Origin: an uncultured Bacteroidota bacterium
Lineage (GTDB): Bacteria; Bacteroidota; Bacteroidia; NS11-12g; UBA9320
NCBI GenBank assembly: GCA_937124965.1
Contig: CAKZLB010000059.1
Coordinates: 62,001-126,000 of the forward strand
Direction of reading: 5' to 3'
Length of the DNA stretch: 64,000 nt
Shown: piece by piece, positions 25,540 to 35,226 of the stretch
Numbering within the stretch: position 1 is the stretch's first letter
Layout: every line of letters starts with the position of its first letter
Position numbers and translations under genes: made by a program
Notes under the pieces: model-generated
Databases searched by the model: none
Seen by the model: the letters and a program-made list of their open reading frames with translations, nothing else
Told to the model about the DNA's origin: nothing

Positions 25540-28413
25540 ATGCTCTTAAATACAAATTTACTTTTTAGATTTAGTCTCATTGTTTTCGTCACATTAATAG
25601 GTACATCGGTGATTGGTCAAACAATCACAGGCAATGTTAGTGATGAAGATGGAGAGGCTTTAATTTCTGCTGATATTCTAGTGAAGGGTGAGCCTAATGG
25701 TACTTCGACAGATGAAAGTGGGAATTTCAGTTTAACCGTAAAAAAGTTACCTGTTACTTTGTTGATTAGCTATCAAGGTTATACTGACGCAACCTATGTT
25801 GTGGCTGACATTTCAAATGTGTCGAACATTCGAATAACTATGAAAGCAAGCAGTGACCGGTTAGGAACTGCTGTTATTAAAGTTGACCGTGTTTCACAGA
25901 AACAAAAAGAAGAACCTTTAACCGTAGAAAGTATTGGTTTAAAAGAAATTAAGGAGGCCCCTTCTGCCTCGTTTTATGAAAGCTTAGGAAATTTAAAAGG
26001 GGTAGATGTTACGGCAGCCAGTTTAGGATTTCGTGTTGTAAATACACGTGGCTTTAACAGCACCAGCCCCGTGCGAAGTCTTCAATTAATTGATGGTGTC
26101 GACAACCAATCGCCAGGATTAAATTTTGCCCTAGGCAACTTTTTGGGTGCCAACGACTTAGACATTAAGAGAGTTAATATCGTAGCTGGAGCAAGTAGTG
26201 CCTTTTATGGGCCCAATGCGTTTAATGGGGTTATAAGTATGGAAACAAAAAACCCATTCGATTATCCTGGGTTAAGCGTTGAGCTTAAAGGTGGCGAGAG
26301 AAACTTGGGTCAAGTTGCCTTCCGATATGCCGATGTAATACAAGACAAGAATAAAACAGATCGGTTTGGTTATAAGATCGGTGTGTTTTACATGCAGGCT
26401 CAAGACTGGGAAGCAGACAATTATAAGCCAACTATTGACAGTGAATATGGAACATCAAACCCTGGTGGGTATGATGCGGTAAACGTATATGGTGATGAAA
26501 GTTTTGAACCAAACAATGACTATACAAGCTCCACGTCTAAGTTAACAAATCCTGGCTTAGGGTATTTTTACAGAACCGGTTATCGAGAAGTAGATCTGGT
26601 GGACTATCAAACCAATAATTTGAAGTTAAACACCTCTTTACATTACCGGTTTAAAGACTCTTCAGAAATAATATACGCGTTTAACTTTGGAGGCGGATCT
26701 ACAGTTTATCAAGGTGACAATCGCTACCGATTGCAAGACATCACTTTTTGGCAACACCGACTTGAATACAAAACGGATGATTTCTTTATTCGTGCTTATT
26801 CGACCTCCGAAGATGCAGGAAACACCTATGATATAGTATCTACTGCGTTTGAGTTAAACGCTTTAAGCAAAGCTAATTCTAGTTGGAACACAGCTTATAA
26901 GACTAATTGGCGACTACTGAGATTTAAAAACAAAGTTGAAGATCTACCAAACTATCCTCGGTTTAATCAGGATGAACATGGCACCATAGAAAATTGGGCG
27001 ACGAATGTTTTAGATCCCTTTTTAGCATCTTACCAAGATTCTTTGTTTACCTGGCATGCTCAAAACCGCGGTTACGTTGACAATGCTGGAGGCGGAGGAA
27101 CTCTTCCAAGGTATAATGAGGGGGGCGAGGGTTTTGATAGCGTTTTTAATGACGTTACATCTCGTCTTTTTACAGATAATGGCACACGTTTCTTTGACCG
27201 GTCTTCATTATACCACATACAAACAGAAAAAGTGTTTAAGAAGAAGTTTGCTGAATTCACTGTTGGTGCCAATGCGCGTTTGTATGCACCCGATTCACGT
27301 GGAACAATCCTTAACGACACAGGGGATGTTGTGATTCGTAATGCCGAAGCTGGTGTTTATGGAGGCATGAAAAAGAAACTAAAAAAAGACAAAATAACTG
27401 TGAATGTTACAACCCGCCTCGACAAAAATCAAAACTTTGAGTTTTTACTATCGCCAGCGGCTTCAGTAATTTATTTACCAAATAAAAAACATACACTTAG
27501 AACCTCTTTTTCATCCGCCATTCGCAACCCAACATTGGCTGACCAATATCTATATTATGATGTTGGAAGAGCAAGATTGATTGGAAACCTAAACGGTTAC
27601 GATTCATTAATTTCTCTATCCTCTTTCAATGATTATCGCAACGCCGCTGGCGTAGTTCCAAATGTAGAGTTGTTATCTTATTTCAATGTCGACCCAATAC
27701 GACCTGAAAAAGCTCGAACAATTGAATTTGGATACAAAGGGTCTCTACTCGACAACTCTTTGTTCGTTGACTTTGGATATTACTATAGTTTGTATGTTGA
27801 CTTTATTGGGTACAACATTGGTTTAGATGCAGAGTTTGATCAACAAACAAGTTTCCCTATTGGTGGCGTGGATGTTTATAGAGTTGCTGCTAACGCCCAA
27901 GATAACGTAACCACCCAAGGCGCTTCACTTGGCATAAATTACTTTTTTAAGAATTATGCCCTTGGAGGAAATTACTCGTGGAATGTTTTGAACAAAAAAG
28001 GTACTGACGACCCAATCATACCGGCGTTTAATACGCCAGAACATAAGTTCAATATTTCTTTTAGTGGTAGAAAGCTGAAACTTCCAGGGATAAAATTTGC
28101 CAATTTTGGTTTTGGTGTAAATTACAAATGGATTGAAGGTTTCGTCTTTGAAGGTTCACCACAGTTCACGGGTTTTGTTCCCACGTATGACATGTTTGAT
28201 GCACAAGTCAACTATCTATGGGACAAAAGAAACACAACTTTCAAGTTAGGCGCATCAAACATACTTGGGTTGTTACCACTATTTGATAAAGAGGACTCTG
28301 GTCATAGAAGAACCGTATTTAATAATCAAAACTATCAGGTATATGGGGGACCTTTCGTTGGGCGCTTAGCTTATTTTTCAATCCTTGTTGAGTTGGATAA
28401 AAAAAAGAAATAA
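25540..28413 (+). CDS. TonB-dependent receptor with carboxypeptidase-like N-terminal domain
   Basis: A 957-residue outer-membrane receptor. A signal peptide (SVIGQ) is followed by a CarboxypepD_reg-like domain (TITGNVSDEDGEALISADILVKG), a plug containing VNTRGFNSTSPVRSLQLIDGVDNQSP and INVAGASSAFYGPNAFNGVI-like residues, and a long barrel ending YFSILVELDKKKK. It differs from the receptor at 21-23 kb in length and has no DUF4249 partner. The next gene, 64 bp downstream, encodes a T9SS hydrolase-fold protein with its own promoter box. Substrate unknown. Confidence 0.92.
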   Translation: MLLNTNLLFRFSLIVFVTLIGTSVIGQTITGNVSDEDGEALISADILVKGEPNGTSTDESGNFSLTVKKLPVTLLISYQGYTDATYVVADISNVSNIRITMKASSDRLGTAVIKVDRVSQKQKEEPLTVESIGLKEIKEAPSASFYESLGNLKGVDVTAASLGFRVVNTRGFNSTSPVRSLQLIDGVDNQSPGLNFALGNFLGANDLDIKRVNIVAGASSAFYGPNAFNGVISMETKNPFDYPGLSVELKGGERNLGQVAFRYADVIQDKNKTDRFGYKIGVFYMQAQDWEADNYKPTIDSEYGTSNPGGYDAVNVYGDESFEPNNDYTSSTSKLTNPGLGYFYRTGYREVDLVDYQTNNLKLNTSLHYRFKDSSEIIYAFNFGGGSTVYQGDNRYRLQDITFWQHRLEYKTDDFFIRAYSTSEDAGNTYDIVSTAFELNALSKANSSWNTAYKTNWRLLRFKNKVEDLPNYPRFNQDEHGTIENWATNVLDPFLASYQDSLFTWHAQNRGYVDNAGGGGTLPRYNEGGEGFDSVFNDVTSRLFTDNGTRFFDRSSLYHIQTEKVFKKKFAEFTVGANARLYAPDSRGTILNDTGDVVIRNAEAGVYGGMKKKLKKDKITVNVTTRLDKNQNFEFLLSPAASVIYLPNKKHTLRTSFSSAIRNPTLADQYLYYDVGRARLIGNLNGYDSLISLSSFNDYRNAAGVVPNVELLSYFNVDPIRPEKARTIEFGYKGSLLDNSLFVDFGYYYSLYVDFIGYNIGLDAEFDQQTSFPIGGVDVYRVAANAQDNVTTQGASLGINYFFKNYALGGNYSWNVLNKKGTDDPIIPAFNTPEHKFNISFSGRKLKLPGIKFANFGFGVNYKWIEGFVFEGSPQFTGFVPTYDMFDAQVNYLWDKRNTTFKLGASNILGLLPLFDKEDSGHRRTVFNNQNYQVYGGPFVGRLAYFSILVELDKKKK

Positions 28414-28443
28414 TACCCTTTTATGGAATCATCAATAAATCAT

Positions 28444-28451
28444 TAAATTTG
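28444..28451 (+). promoter_or_regulatory. -7 promoter box for the hydrolase-fold T9SS protein
   Basis: TAAATTTG, 26 nt before ATG 28478, between two same-strand genes. Confidence 0.45.
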
Positions 28452-28477
28452 ATACAAGACAAAAAATATAAAAATAT

Positions 28478-30187
28478 ATGAAACGATTGTACGCATTACT
28501 ACTTGTCTCTGGACTAATGATAACTAGTTTAGAGCTATTTGCACAAAAAAGGTATATCAATGAAGTTTTTACTGACGCTGATGTTGAAGTAACAACTGAC
28601 ATTACCTACGCTACTAACATTGATTTTCTTAGATCATCACGGTTATCGACTACAAGTCAAAGTAGAATTGTTAATGAATTAACAACTCTAAAAACCGCCG
28701 TTGGAACTGGACAGCCGGTTCCAGCAACTCATTTAAACCCTGCGGATACGTCTTCAGTTATTAAAGTCCAGCAAATCAAAATGGATGTTTATGCCCCAAA
28801 GGCGTCTGCAGATACTGCCACTGAACGAGCTGTAATCATTTTCTTGCACACTGGAAACTTCTTACCGGCACCAATAAATGGAAGCCCGTTAGGAAATAAA
28901 AATGATAGTAGTGCGATTGTTTTATGTCAAGGATGGGCAAAACGTGGTTATGTAGCAATTTCTGCAGATTATCGTTTAGGGTGGAACCCTTTAGCCTCAG
29001 GTCCTACAGGGGAATTTGAAAGACGTGGAACATTACTAAACGCGGTTTACCGATCAATTCAAGATGTGAAGCAATGTGTTGCTAACCTAAAAGCGGAAGC
29101 TGCTGCTTCTAACCCATACAAAATTGATCCGGATAAAATCGTTTTATACGGTGAAGGAACAGGTGCATACATCACCCTTGCATATAACTCATTAGACAAG
29201 TACTCAGAAATTGAGTTGACGCAATTTTTAAATCCGTTAACCCAAAAGTCATTTGTAGACACAACTGTTGTTGGAAGAATCGACGGTTCGGGAGGGGCTT
29301 CGTCTCTAACATTATATGGCGCTCCTAAGGCTAGTACTGAAATTTCCGCAGTTGTTGCTGCTGGAGGAGCTTTAGCCGACACTTCTTGGCTGGAAGCTGG
29401 AGATGCACCAATAATTGCATTACAGTGCATAAGAGACCCTTTTGCACCATTTGATGGTGGTACTGTAATTGTGCCAACAACGCAAGAGGATGTTGTTGAT
29501 GTTCAAGGAGCAAACGTATACATGAAAAAAGCGGTTGCACTTGGGTTAAACAAAGCATTCGTTGATATGCCAGATGACGTATATACTGCTGCTGCAAGAG
29601 CCAAATACGGAAAGACATATGATTATATCTTCCCAGCACCTTTAGATAAAATTACCCTAAACGATGGTTTAGAAGGTTTGTTTCCAGTAGATGTAAAGGC
29701 AGGTGCTTCATTGTTTCAAAACCAAGCTGGACCATGGCAGTGGTGGGATCCAGAGTCTCCACTAGCAAAGTATGAGGTAAGTACTGGTGTTACTGCCCAC
29801 ATGGCGTCACTGCAATCAAACCCAGATATGTCACCAGCAAAAGGTAGAGCTTATGTTGACACTATTCAAGGCTACGTAACACCTAGACTTGCTGTTGCAT
29901 TGGGTTTTTATACTACCGCTGAGTTGTCTACAAGGTCAATTTCTGCACTTAGCGGAAAAGTGTTTCCCAACCCAGCTTCAGGAAGCTTGAATATTGAAAT
30001 GAGTAATGGGTTACTTATAAAGTCAGCGAAAATCTTAGACCTAAACGGACGCGTACTTTTGAGTACAGAACTTGTAAATAGTTCTTCTACAAACTTCGAT
30101 CTTTCTTCACTTAAAGATGGATATTATTTCTTACAAATAGATACTGATAGTGGTTTAGCTACTCAAAAAGTAGTTGTTTCTCACTAG
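28478..30187 (+). CDS. Secreted alpha/beta-hydrolase-fold protein with T9SS type A sorting domain
   Basis: A 569-residue protein with a signal peptide (ELFAQ), a carboxylesterase-like alpha/beta-hydrolase fold (about 90-470) and a C-terminal type A sorting domain (VFPNPASGSLNIEM, ending ATQKVVVSH). The oxyanion-side strand AVIIFLHTGNF and ISADYRLGW are clear. At the nucleophile elbow, however, the sequence is G225-E-G-T-G229, so the Ser of GxSxG is Gly, with Thr next to it. It may be a non-catalytic binding protein or use another residue. A strong terminator follows. Confidence 0.85.
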   Translation: MKRLYALLLVSGLMITSLELFAQKRYINEVFTDADVEVTTDITYATNIDFLRSSRLSTTSQSRIVNELTTLKTAVGTGQPVPATHLNPADTSSVIKVQQIKMDVYAPKASADTATERAVIIFLHTGNFLPAPINGSPLGNKNDSSAIVLCQGWAKRGYVAISADYRLGWNPLASGPTGEFERRGTLLNAVYRSIQDVKQCVANLKAEAAASNPYKIDPDKIVLYGEGTGAYITLAYNSLDKYSEIELTQFLNPLTQKSFVDTTVVGRIDGSGGASSLTLYGAPKASTEISAVVAAGGALADTSWLEAGDAPIIALQCIRDPFAPFDGGTVIVPTTQEDVVDVQGANVYMKKAVALGLNKAFVDMPDDVYTAAARAKYGKTYDYIFPAPLDKITLNDGLEGLFPVDVKAGASLFQNQAGPWQWWDPESPLAKYEVSTGVTAHMASLQSNPDMSPAKGRAYVDTIQGYVTPRLAVALGFYTTAELSTRSISALSGKVFPNPASGSLNIEMSNGLLIKSAKILDLNGRVLLSTELVNSSSTNFDLSSLKDGYYFLQIDTDSGLATQKVVVSH

Positions 30188-30201
30188 TAAAGATTATTTA
30201 C

Positions 30202-30239
30202 AAAAAAAGCGCGGCAAATTATTGCCGCGCTTTTTTTTT
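30202..30239. terminator. Bidirectional intrinsic terminator
   Basis: GCGCGGCAA (30209-30217) and TTGCCGCGC (30222-30230) form a perfect 9-bp stem with loop ATTA. Seven A precede it and nine T follow, so it can stop transcription of both converging genes. Confidence 0.95.
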
Positions 30240-30256
30240 GTTGTCCTTTTTGATTG

Positions 30257-31396
30257 TTATTTCAAAATATCTCTTGAAATAACAACACGTTGAATTTCAC
30301 TAGTTCCTTCGTATATCTGGGTGATTTTAGCATCTCTCATCATACGTTCCACATGATACTCTTTTACATATCCATATCCTCCATGAACCTGAACTGCTTC
30401 AACCGTAGTTTTCATAGCTGTTTCCGATGCTACCAACTTAGCCATGCTGCTTGCGCGATCATAGTCTAATCCATTGTCTTTTAACCATGCTGCTTTTAGA
30501 CATAGCAATCTAGACATTTCTATTTCTGTTGCCATATCTGCCAACTTAAACGCTATTGCCTGATGGTTTTTTATTTCAGTACCAAAAGCTTTTCTTTCCT
30601 TTGAGTAAGCGACCGATCTTTCATATGCACCTGAAGCGATTCCTAGCGCTTGAGAAGCAATTCCTATTCTTCCACCAGAAAGAACCTTCATCGCAAACTT
30701 AAAACCAAAGCCATCTGCACCGATTCTATTTTCTTTCGGTACCTTAACGTCTTGAAACATTAGTGAATGAGTATCTGATCCTCTTATACCAAGTTTATCT
30801 TCTTTTTTACCGACAACAAAACCTGACATATCTTTAGTGACGATGAGTGCATTGATTCCTCTATGCCCTTTTTCTACATCTGTCTGCGCAATTACCAAAA
30901 AGGTATCTGCCGTGTTACCATTTGTTATCCAATTTTTTGTGCCATTCAATAAATAATGGTCGCCCATATCTATGGCAGTTGTTCGTTGTGAAGTTGCATC
31001 GCTTCCTGCTTCAGGTTCTGATAAACAAAACCCGCCATGTATTTTTCCTTGGGCCAAAGGAACAAGAAACTTTTGTTTCTGCTCTTCAGTACCAAATTCC
31101 TCTAGACCCCAGCAAACTAAGCTATTGTTAACAGACATCACAACTGAGGCTGATGCGTCAACCTTAGAGATCTCCTCCATTGCTAATACATACGAAACAG
31201 CGTCCATACCTGCTCCACCGTACTTTGGGTCTACCATCAAACCCATAAAACCTAATTCTCCCATTTTTCTTACTTGCTCTAATGGGAACCTTTGTTCATT
31301 ATCACGTTCGATTACTCCTGGTAACAACTCTGTTTCTGCGAAATCACGAGCTGCTTGTTGGATCATTAAGTGCTCTTCTGTAAGTTCAAAATTCAT
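30257..31396 (-). CDS. Acyl-CoA dehydrogenase
   Basis: A 379-residue FAD enzyme of the short/branched-chain acyl-CoA dehydrogenase class, which catalyses the first step of fatty-acid or branched-chain acyl-CoA oxidation. Motifs: FCLSEPEAGSDATSQRT (FAD/substrate), NGTKNWITNG, GRIGIASQALGIASGA, and VQVHGGYGYVKEYHVERMMRDAKITQIYEGTSEIQR with the catalytic-base Glu in YEGTSEIQ. Length is normal. The isovaleryl/2-methylbutyryl type would fit with the branched-chain E1 in the window, but chain specificity cannot be read. Confidence 0.95.
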   Translation of the reverse strand: MNFELTEEHLMIQQAARDFAETELLPGVIERDNEQRFPLEQVRKMGELGFMGLMVDPKYGGAGMDAVSYVLAMEEISKVDASASVVMSVNNSLVCWGLEEFGTEEQKQKFLVPLAQGKIHGGFCLSEPEAGSDATSQRTTAIDMGDHYLLNGTKNWITNGNTADTFLVIAQTDVEKGHRGINALIVTKDMSGFVVGKKEDKLGIRGSDTHSLMFQDVKVPKENRIGADGFGFKFAMKVLSGGRIGIASQALGIASGAYERSVAYSKERKAFGTEIKNHQAIAFKLADMATEIEMSRLLCLKAAWLKDNGLDYDRASSMAKLVASETAMKTTVEAVQVHGGYGYVKEYHVERMMRDAKITQIYEGTSEIQRVVISRDILK

Positions 31397-31481
31397 ATGC
31401 TTTACTGCAATTTTAATGAGCTGCGAATTTACGGTTAAATCCGATTTTTGCTAACTCCTTAATAATAGGTTTCTTTGTTTT

Positions 31482-32384
31482 ATGAAGAAACCTAAAAACC
31501 TTGTAAAAGGTTCACTAGTTCGCATAGTTTCTACTGCTCGAAAAATTAGCTATGATGAATTAATCCCGTCAATAAAGCTATTCGAAAGTTGGGGGTTGAG
31601 AGTTGAGTTAGGGGCGAACACTTTAAGTGAGTATAATCAGTTTGCTGGCACATTTGATTTGAGGCTAAAGGATCTTCAAGGCGCAATAGATGATCCGAAT
31701 GTAGATGCAATTTGGTGTTCACGTGGTGGTTATGGTACCACGATGTTATTGGACCACTTAGACTTTTCACACTTCAAAACCCACCCTAAATGGGTAATTG
31801 GCTATAGTGACGTCACTAGTTTGTTGTGTCATATCACCACTAATCTTAAAATCGCCACATTGCATGCAACCATGCCTATTAACATAAAACCACCAAAAAC
31901 CGAAGAACAAACGTTAACCACTGAATCTCTTCGAAAAGTTCTTTTTGGTCAATCGCTTACGTACGAATTACCTGATCACGCACTCAATTCAATTGGAACA
32001 TGTTCAGGTCCATTAATCGGAGGGAACCTCTCGATCTTATACAGTATATTGGGCTCAAAATCAAGTCCTAACACTAACGGTAGTATTTTGTTTATTGAGG
32101 ATCTTGATGAATACTTATATCACATCGATAGAATGCTTGTTAATCTAAAGCGTAACCATGTATTTGACGGGTTATCTGGGGTGATTGTTGGGGGCATGTC
32201 TGATATGAACGATAATACCATCCCTTTTGGTCAAACCGCTGAGGAGATTATACATAGTCAGTTAAAAGACTATTCGTTTCCTGTTTACTTTGGTTTTAAT
32301 GCTGGGCATGTTACGCCAAATCTTGCTCTTCCTTTTGGCATACCAATCACAATTAAAAACTCAACAATATCAATTGATTTTTGA
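31482..32384 (+). CDS. Murein LD-carboxypeptidase (peptidase family S66)
   Basis: A 300-residue cytoplasmic serine peptidase that trims the terminal D-Ala from recycled muropeptide tetrapeptides. The S66 triad is complete: Ser109 in VIGYSDVT, Glu206 in LFIEDLDEYLYHIDRM and His276 in GFNAGHVTPN. The IWCSRGGYGTTMLLDHLD loop is typical. No signal peptide. It is convergent with xerD, 5 bp apart. TTTCTTTG, a one-base variant of the -7 box, lies 4 nt before the ATG. Confidence 0.93.
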   Translation: MKKPKNLVKGSLVRIVSTARKISYDELIPSIKLFESWGLRVELGANTLSEYNQFAGTFDLRLKDLQGAIDDPNVDAIWCSRGGYGTTMLLDHLDFSHFKTHPKWVIGYSDVTSLLCHITTNLKIATLHATMPINIKPPKTEEQTLTTESLRKVLFGQSLTYELPDHALNSIGTCSGPLIGGNLSILYSILGSKSSPNTNGSILFIEDLDEYLYHIDRMLVNLKRNHVFDGLSGVIVGGMSDMNDNTIPFGQTAEEIIHSQLKDYSFPVYFGFNAGHVTPNLALPFGIPITIKNSTISIDF

Positions 32385-32389
32385 CATTA

Positions 32390-33277
32390 CTAGCTTCTTG
32401 GGTGAAACTCCTTTATTACATCTTTTAGATAACCTCTATCTAAGTGAGTATAGATTTCCGTCGTAGTAATTGACTTATGACCCAACATTTGTTGTACTGC
32501 TCTTAAGTCTGCCCCAGCCTCTACCAAACTGGTTGCAAATGAGTGCCTTATCGTATGAGGGCTGACATTCTTTTTTATACCACTTTTTTCAGCAAGTTCT
32601 TTGATAAGCATAAAAATGTACACTCGAGACATTTTGCCGTTTCTCTGGTTTACGAAAAAGTTAGTGGCTTTAGACGCTTGTCCATAAGTCACGTTTCGCT
32701 CCCTTTGATACATAGCTAGTTGTTTAAGCGCAGAACCACCGACTGGAACTAGTCGTTGTTTGTTCCCTTTACCTGTTATCAAAACAAGTTCATCATCGAA
32801 AAGAATATCTCCTACCTTGAGGTTAATGACTTCTGACACTCTTAACCCAGAACTGTACATCAATTCTATAATAGCTCTGTTTCTGTGTCCACCATTTTTA
32901 GAGAGATCGATAAACGAAATCATTGTTTCTATCTCGTGATGATCTAAAACCTCTGGGAGCTTTTTACTAAGTTTGGGTGTTTCGAGAAGTTCAGATGGGT
33001 TCGTTGGAATACTGTCCTCTAATACCAAAAAGTTATAATACGCTTTAACTCCTGAAATTATGCGTGCTTGACTCCTCTCTGACAGACCTAATTCAGAGAC
33101 CCATTTCACAAAGTCGAGCAACTGTTTTAGGTTTAACTTTTCTGGAGAGGTTTTCAACTCTTCACAGTAACAAATCAGTTTATCTAAGTCTGACAGATAC
33201 GCGTCAACGGAATTTTTTGAAAGAGATAATTCTAATTTTAGATATGTTTTAAAACCAGTATAGCTCTTGTTTTTCAT
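32390..33277 (-). CDS. xerD: Site-specific tyrosine recombinase XerD
   Basis: A 295-residue recombinase with an N-terminal SAM-like DNA-binding domain (about 1-90) and a full catalytic set: Arg146 (SSGLRVSEV), Lys170 (TGKGNKQR), His241/Arg244 (HTIRHSFAT), His267 (LGHKSI) and Tyr276 (IYTHLD). It resolves chromosome dimers at dif with a Xer partner; no dif-like site or second recombinase is visible here. The start ATG directly abuts the stop of the upstream Omp28-like gene, so both are cotranscribed. The C-terminal end (IKEFHPRS) is that of chromosomal XerD, not of an integron or phage integrase. Confidence 0.93.
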   Translation of the reverse strand: MKNKSYTGFKTYLKLELSLSKNSVDAYLSDLDKLICYCEELKTSPEKLNLKQLLDFVKWVSELGLSERSQARIISGVKAYYNFLVLEDSIPTNPSELLETPKLSKKLPEVLDHHEIETMISFIDLSKNGGHRNRAIIELMYSSGLRVSEVINLKVGDILFDDELVLITGKGNKQRLVPVGGSALKQLAMYQRERNVTYGQASKATNFFVNQRNGKMSRVYIFMLIKELAEKSGIKKNVSPHTIRHSFATSLVEAGADLRAVQQMLGHKSITTTEIYTHLDRGYLKDVIKEFHPRS

Positions 33278-34177
33278 TTATAGAACTGACACCTCAGCAC
33301 ATTGAATTACCTGATAATCATCCGGTGTTGGGTCCGGTTTAGAATCAGCTTTTGTTAAAAGAACAACAATGTTGCAGTTTTCTAAATCGTATTTGTTCGG
33401 TATCTCAAACTCAACACCTTTTTCAAATACCCTTCCTTCTTCAACCTTATCCGCTAGTTTTATTCCTGATACGTTTGTTATCCCTTGTCTTAGGATGTAA
33501 TTATGTTCATAATCGTCAATTGGACCATCAGTAGATAATTGTTTGCTAATTATTTTACTTTCTGTCAAATAGATTGACATATACACAGGTGTTTCGTCTG
33601 ACTCCAAAAATGTTGAGGTTACGTTTACTAGAAATTTTCTATTCTCTTTTGCAGCAACTTCCAAATCTATAGCGGCCTTTGCTTCTTCTTTTAGCAACTC
33701 GTCAACATGTGACTCCCACGTTGTATAGGATAAATATGTCTGGGTTTGGCCATCAAATACCTTTCGATTTATTCCTCCCGTTGGTAATCCACTAATATTT
33801 CCAATATATCTCGTTGTTGCAATTTCAGAAGAAACTACCGTATTAAACGTGTCATTACTTGTACTATAAGGGCTGGTAAGTTGTGGTAATTCCATTATGT
33901 GCAGAGTCATTACCACTACTCTACCCTCTGCGTTATTATCCTGAATGTCATGCGCAATTTTTGCAGCCTTGGGACAATTGTTACACTTTACACCACTAAT
34001 GTCTTCAATGAGAACATTGTTTTTTATTCCTGAGGGCAAGTCATTTGTGATGTATGTTGTATCCTTTGCTAACACCACAGGATCCGAAAAGTCGATATTT
34101 GGTGGTATTTCTTTACAACCACCGATTAACACTGCTAAGGCAAACAACCAACTCGAAAAATTAACACCTTTTATCAT
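33278..34177 (-). CDS. Omp28-related lipoprotein
   Basis: A 299-residue lipoprotein (lipobox VLIGGC, Cys21). The thioredoxin-like N-terminal part contains VLIEDISGVKCNNCPKAAKIAHDI (Cys65/Cys68), as in Omp28/TlpA-like outer-membrane proteins of Bacteroidota. The C-terminal beta domain (about 165-299) is typical of the Omp28 family. Function is uncertain; the CxxC suggests redox or copper handling. A promoter box lies 4 nt before the ATG, inside the end of rluB. It is followed without gap by xerD. Confidence 0.85.
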   Translation of the reverse strand: MIKGVNFSSWLFALAVLIGGCKEIPPNIDFSDPVVLAKDTTYITNDLPSGIKNNVLIEDISGVKCNNCPKAAKIAHDIQDNNAEGRVVVMTLHIMELPQLTSPYSTSNDTFNTVVSSEIATTRYIGNISGLPTGGINRKVFDGQTQTYLSYTTWESHVDELLKEEAKAAIDLEVAAKENRKFLVNVTSTFLESDETPVYMSIYLTESKIISKQLSTDGPIDDYEHNYILRQGITNVSGIKLADKVEEGRVFEKGVEFEIPNKYDLENCNIVVLLTKADSKPDPTPDDYQVIQCAEVSVL

Positions 34178-34181
34178 ATCC

Positions 34182-34189
34182 CAAATTTA
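34182..34189 (-). promoter_or_regulatory. -7 promoter box 4 nt before the Omp28-like start
   Basis: TAAATTTG on the minus strand, then GGAT, then ATG 34177. It overlaps the stop codon of rluB. Confidence 0.5.
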
Positions 34190-35080
34190 TCGTAATCTAG
34201 TCATTCTTTTAAGTTGGCTAACTTCTTTTTCTGTCAAATTTCTCCATTTCCCCTTAGCTAAACCTTGTTTATCAATGCCTGCATAGATTACCCGATCAAG
34301 TTTAACTACTTCATAGCCAAGCGCTTCAAACATACGTCTTACAACTCTGTTTCGTCCACTATGAATTTGAACGCCAATCTTCCGTGCGTCATCTCTATCA
34401 ACCAGAGCAATTTTATCTGGCTTCATAAAACCATCAAAAAGCTTGATTCCATTTTGCAGTTTATAAAAGTGCTTTTGGTCTATTGGTTTATCCAATTCAA
34501 CTGAGTAAATCTTTGATACATTACCACTTGGGTGCATTAACGCTTGAGCAAGCTCTCCATCGTTTGTGAAAATCAAAATTCCTGTTGTATTTCTATCCAA
34601 CCTACCCACAGGATATACCCTTTCTGCTTCAACATCTTCAATTAAGTCCATCACCGTTTTACGTTGTAAAGGGTCGTTAGTTGTGGTAATAAAGTCCTTA
34701 GGTTTGTTAAGTAAAACATAAACTTTTTTTGTTGGAGAAATAATTTTCCCATCAACAGTTATTTCATCTTCCAATTTTACTTTGTGTCCTAACGTTGTAA
34801 CTTTCTCCCCATTGACCAAAACCCTACCAGCTGATATTATTTCATCAGCTTCTCTCCTACTACAAACCCCACCATTACTAATGTATTTATTGAGTCTGAT
34901 TTCTGTTTTCTCCACTTTGGGAGCTGGTCTTTCTTGGGTAATCTTGCGTATTTCTCCTGCTGGTTTTACTATTCTGCGTCTTTTTCTTTTACCTCCGTTT
35001 TGACTGTCATTTCTAAAGTCTTCACGGTTGTTGCGAGGATTGGTATTCCCATACCTATTTCCATTATTCTCATTATTCAT
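34187..35080 (-). CDS. rluB: 23S rRNA pseudouridine synthase RluB/RsuA family
   Basis: A 297-residue RNA-modifying enzyme. An Asn/Arg/Lys-rich tail (1-50, including KRKRRRIVKP) is followed by an S4 RNA-binding domain (IRLNKYISNGGVCSRREADEIISAG, about 60-105) and the catalytic domain with VGRLDRNTTGILIFTNDGELA, whose Asp attacks uridine. SGRNRVVRRMFEALGYEV marks the RsuA/RluB/RluF group. The basic low-complexity N-terminal tail is usual in Bacteroidota. Confidence 0.92.
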   Translation of the reverse strand: MNNENNGNRYGNTNPRNNREDFRNDSQNGGKRKRRRIVKPAGEIRKITQERPAPKVEKTEIRLNKYISNGGVCSRREADEIISAGRVLVNGEKVTTLGHKVKLEDEITVDGKIISPTKKVYVLLNKPKDFITTTNDPLQRKTVMDLIEDVEAERVYPVGRLDRNTTGILIFTNDGELAQALMHPSGNVSKIYSVELDKPIDQKHFYKLQNGIKLFDGFMKPDKIALVDRDDARKIGVQIHSGRNRVVRRMFEALGYEVVKLDRVIYAGIDKQGLAKGKWRNLTEKEVSQLKRMTRLR

Positions 35081-35084
35081 GGTG

Positions 35085-35092
35085 CAAATTTA
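35085..35092 (-). promoter_or_regulatory. -7 promoter box 4 nt before rluB
   Basis: TAAATTTG on the minus strand, then CACC, then ATG 35080. Confidence 0.55.
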
Positions 35093-35226
35093 CTGTTAAA
35101 CTTATGAGGAGACCCAATACAATTCGTAAAAGTGTCTTATCAATAGATCAAATTTCCCCCATATATTGTATGCAACGTGTCAAGAGTATACTTGGGGCGT
35201 CTTAATATATTGATTTTCACAACATA

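Noticed and set aside
27292-27305. parS-like GATTCACGTGGAAC in the second TonB-receptor gene
   Set aside because: Two mismatches to the 14-bp palindrome and no symmetry of the left arm; expected by chance around CACGTG.
32390-33277. XerD as an integrase of a mobile element
   Set aside because: Standard chromosomal XerD length and ends; no attachment repeats, cargo or tRNA target nearby.
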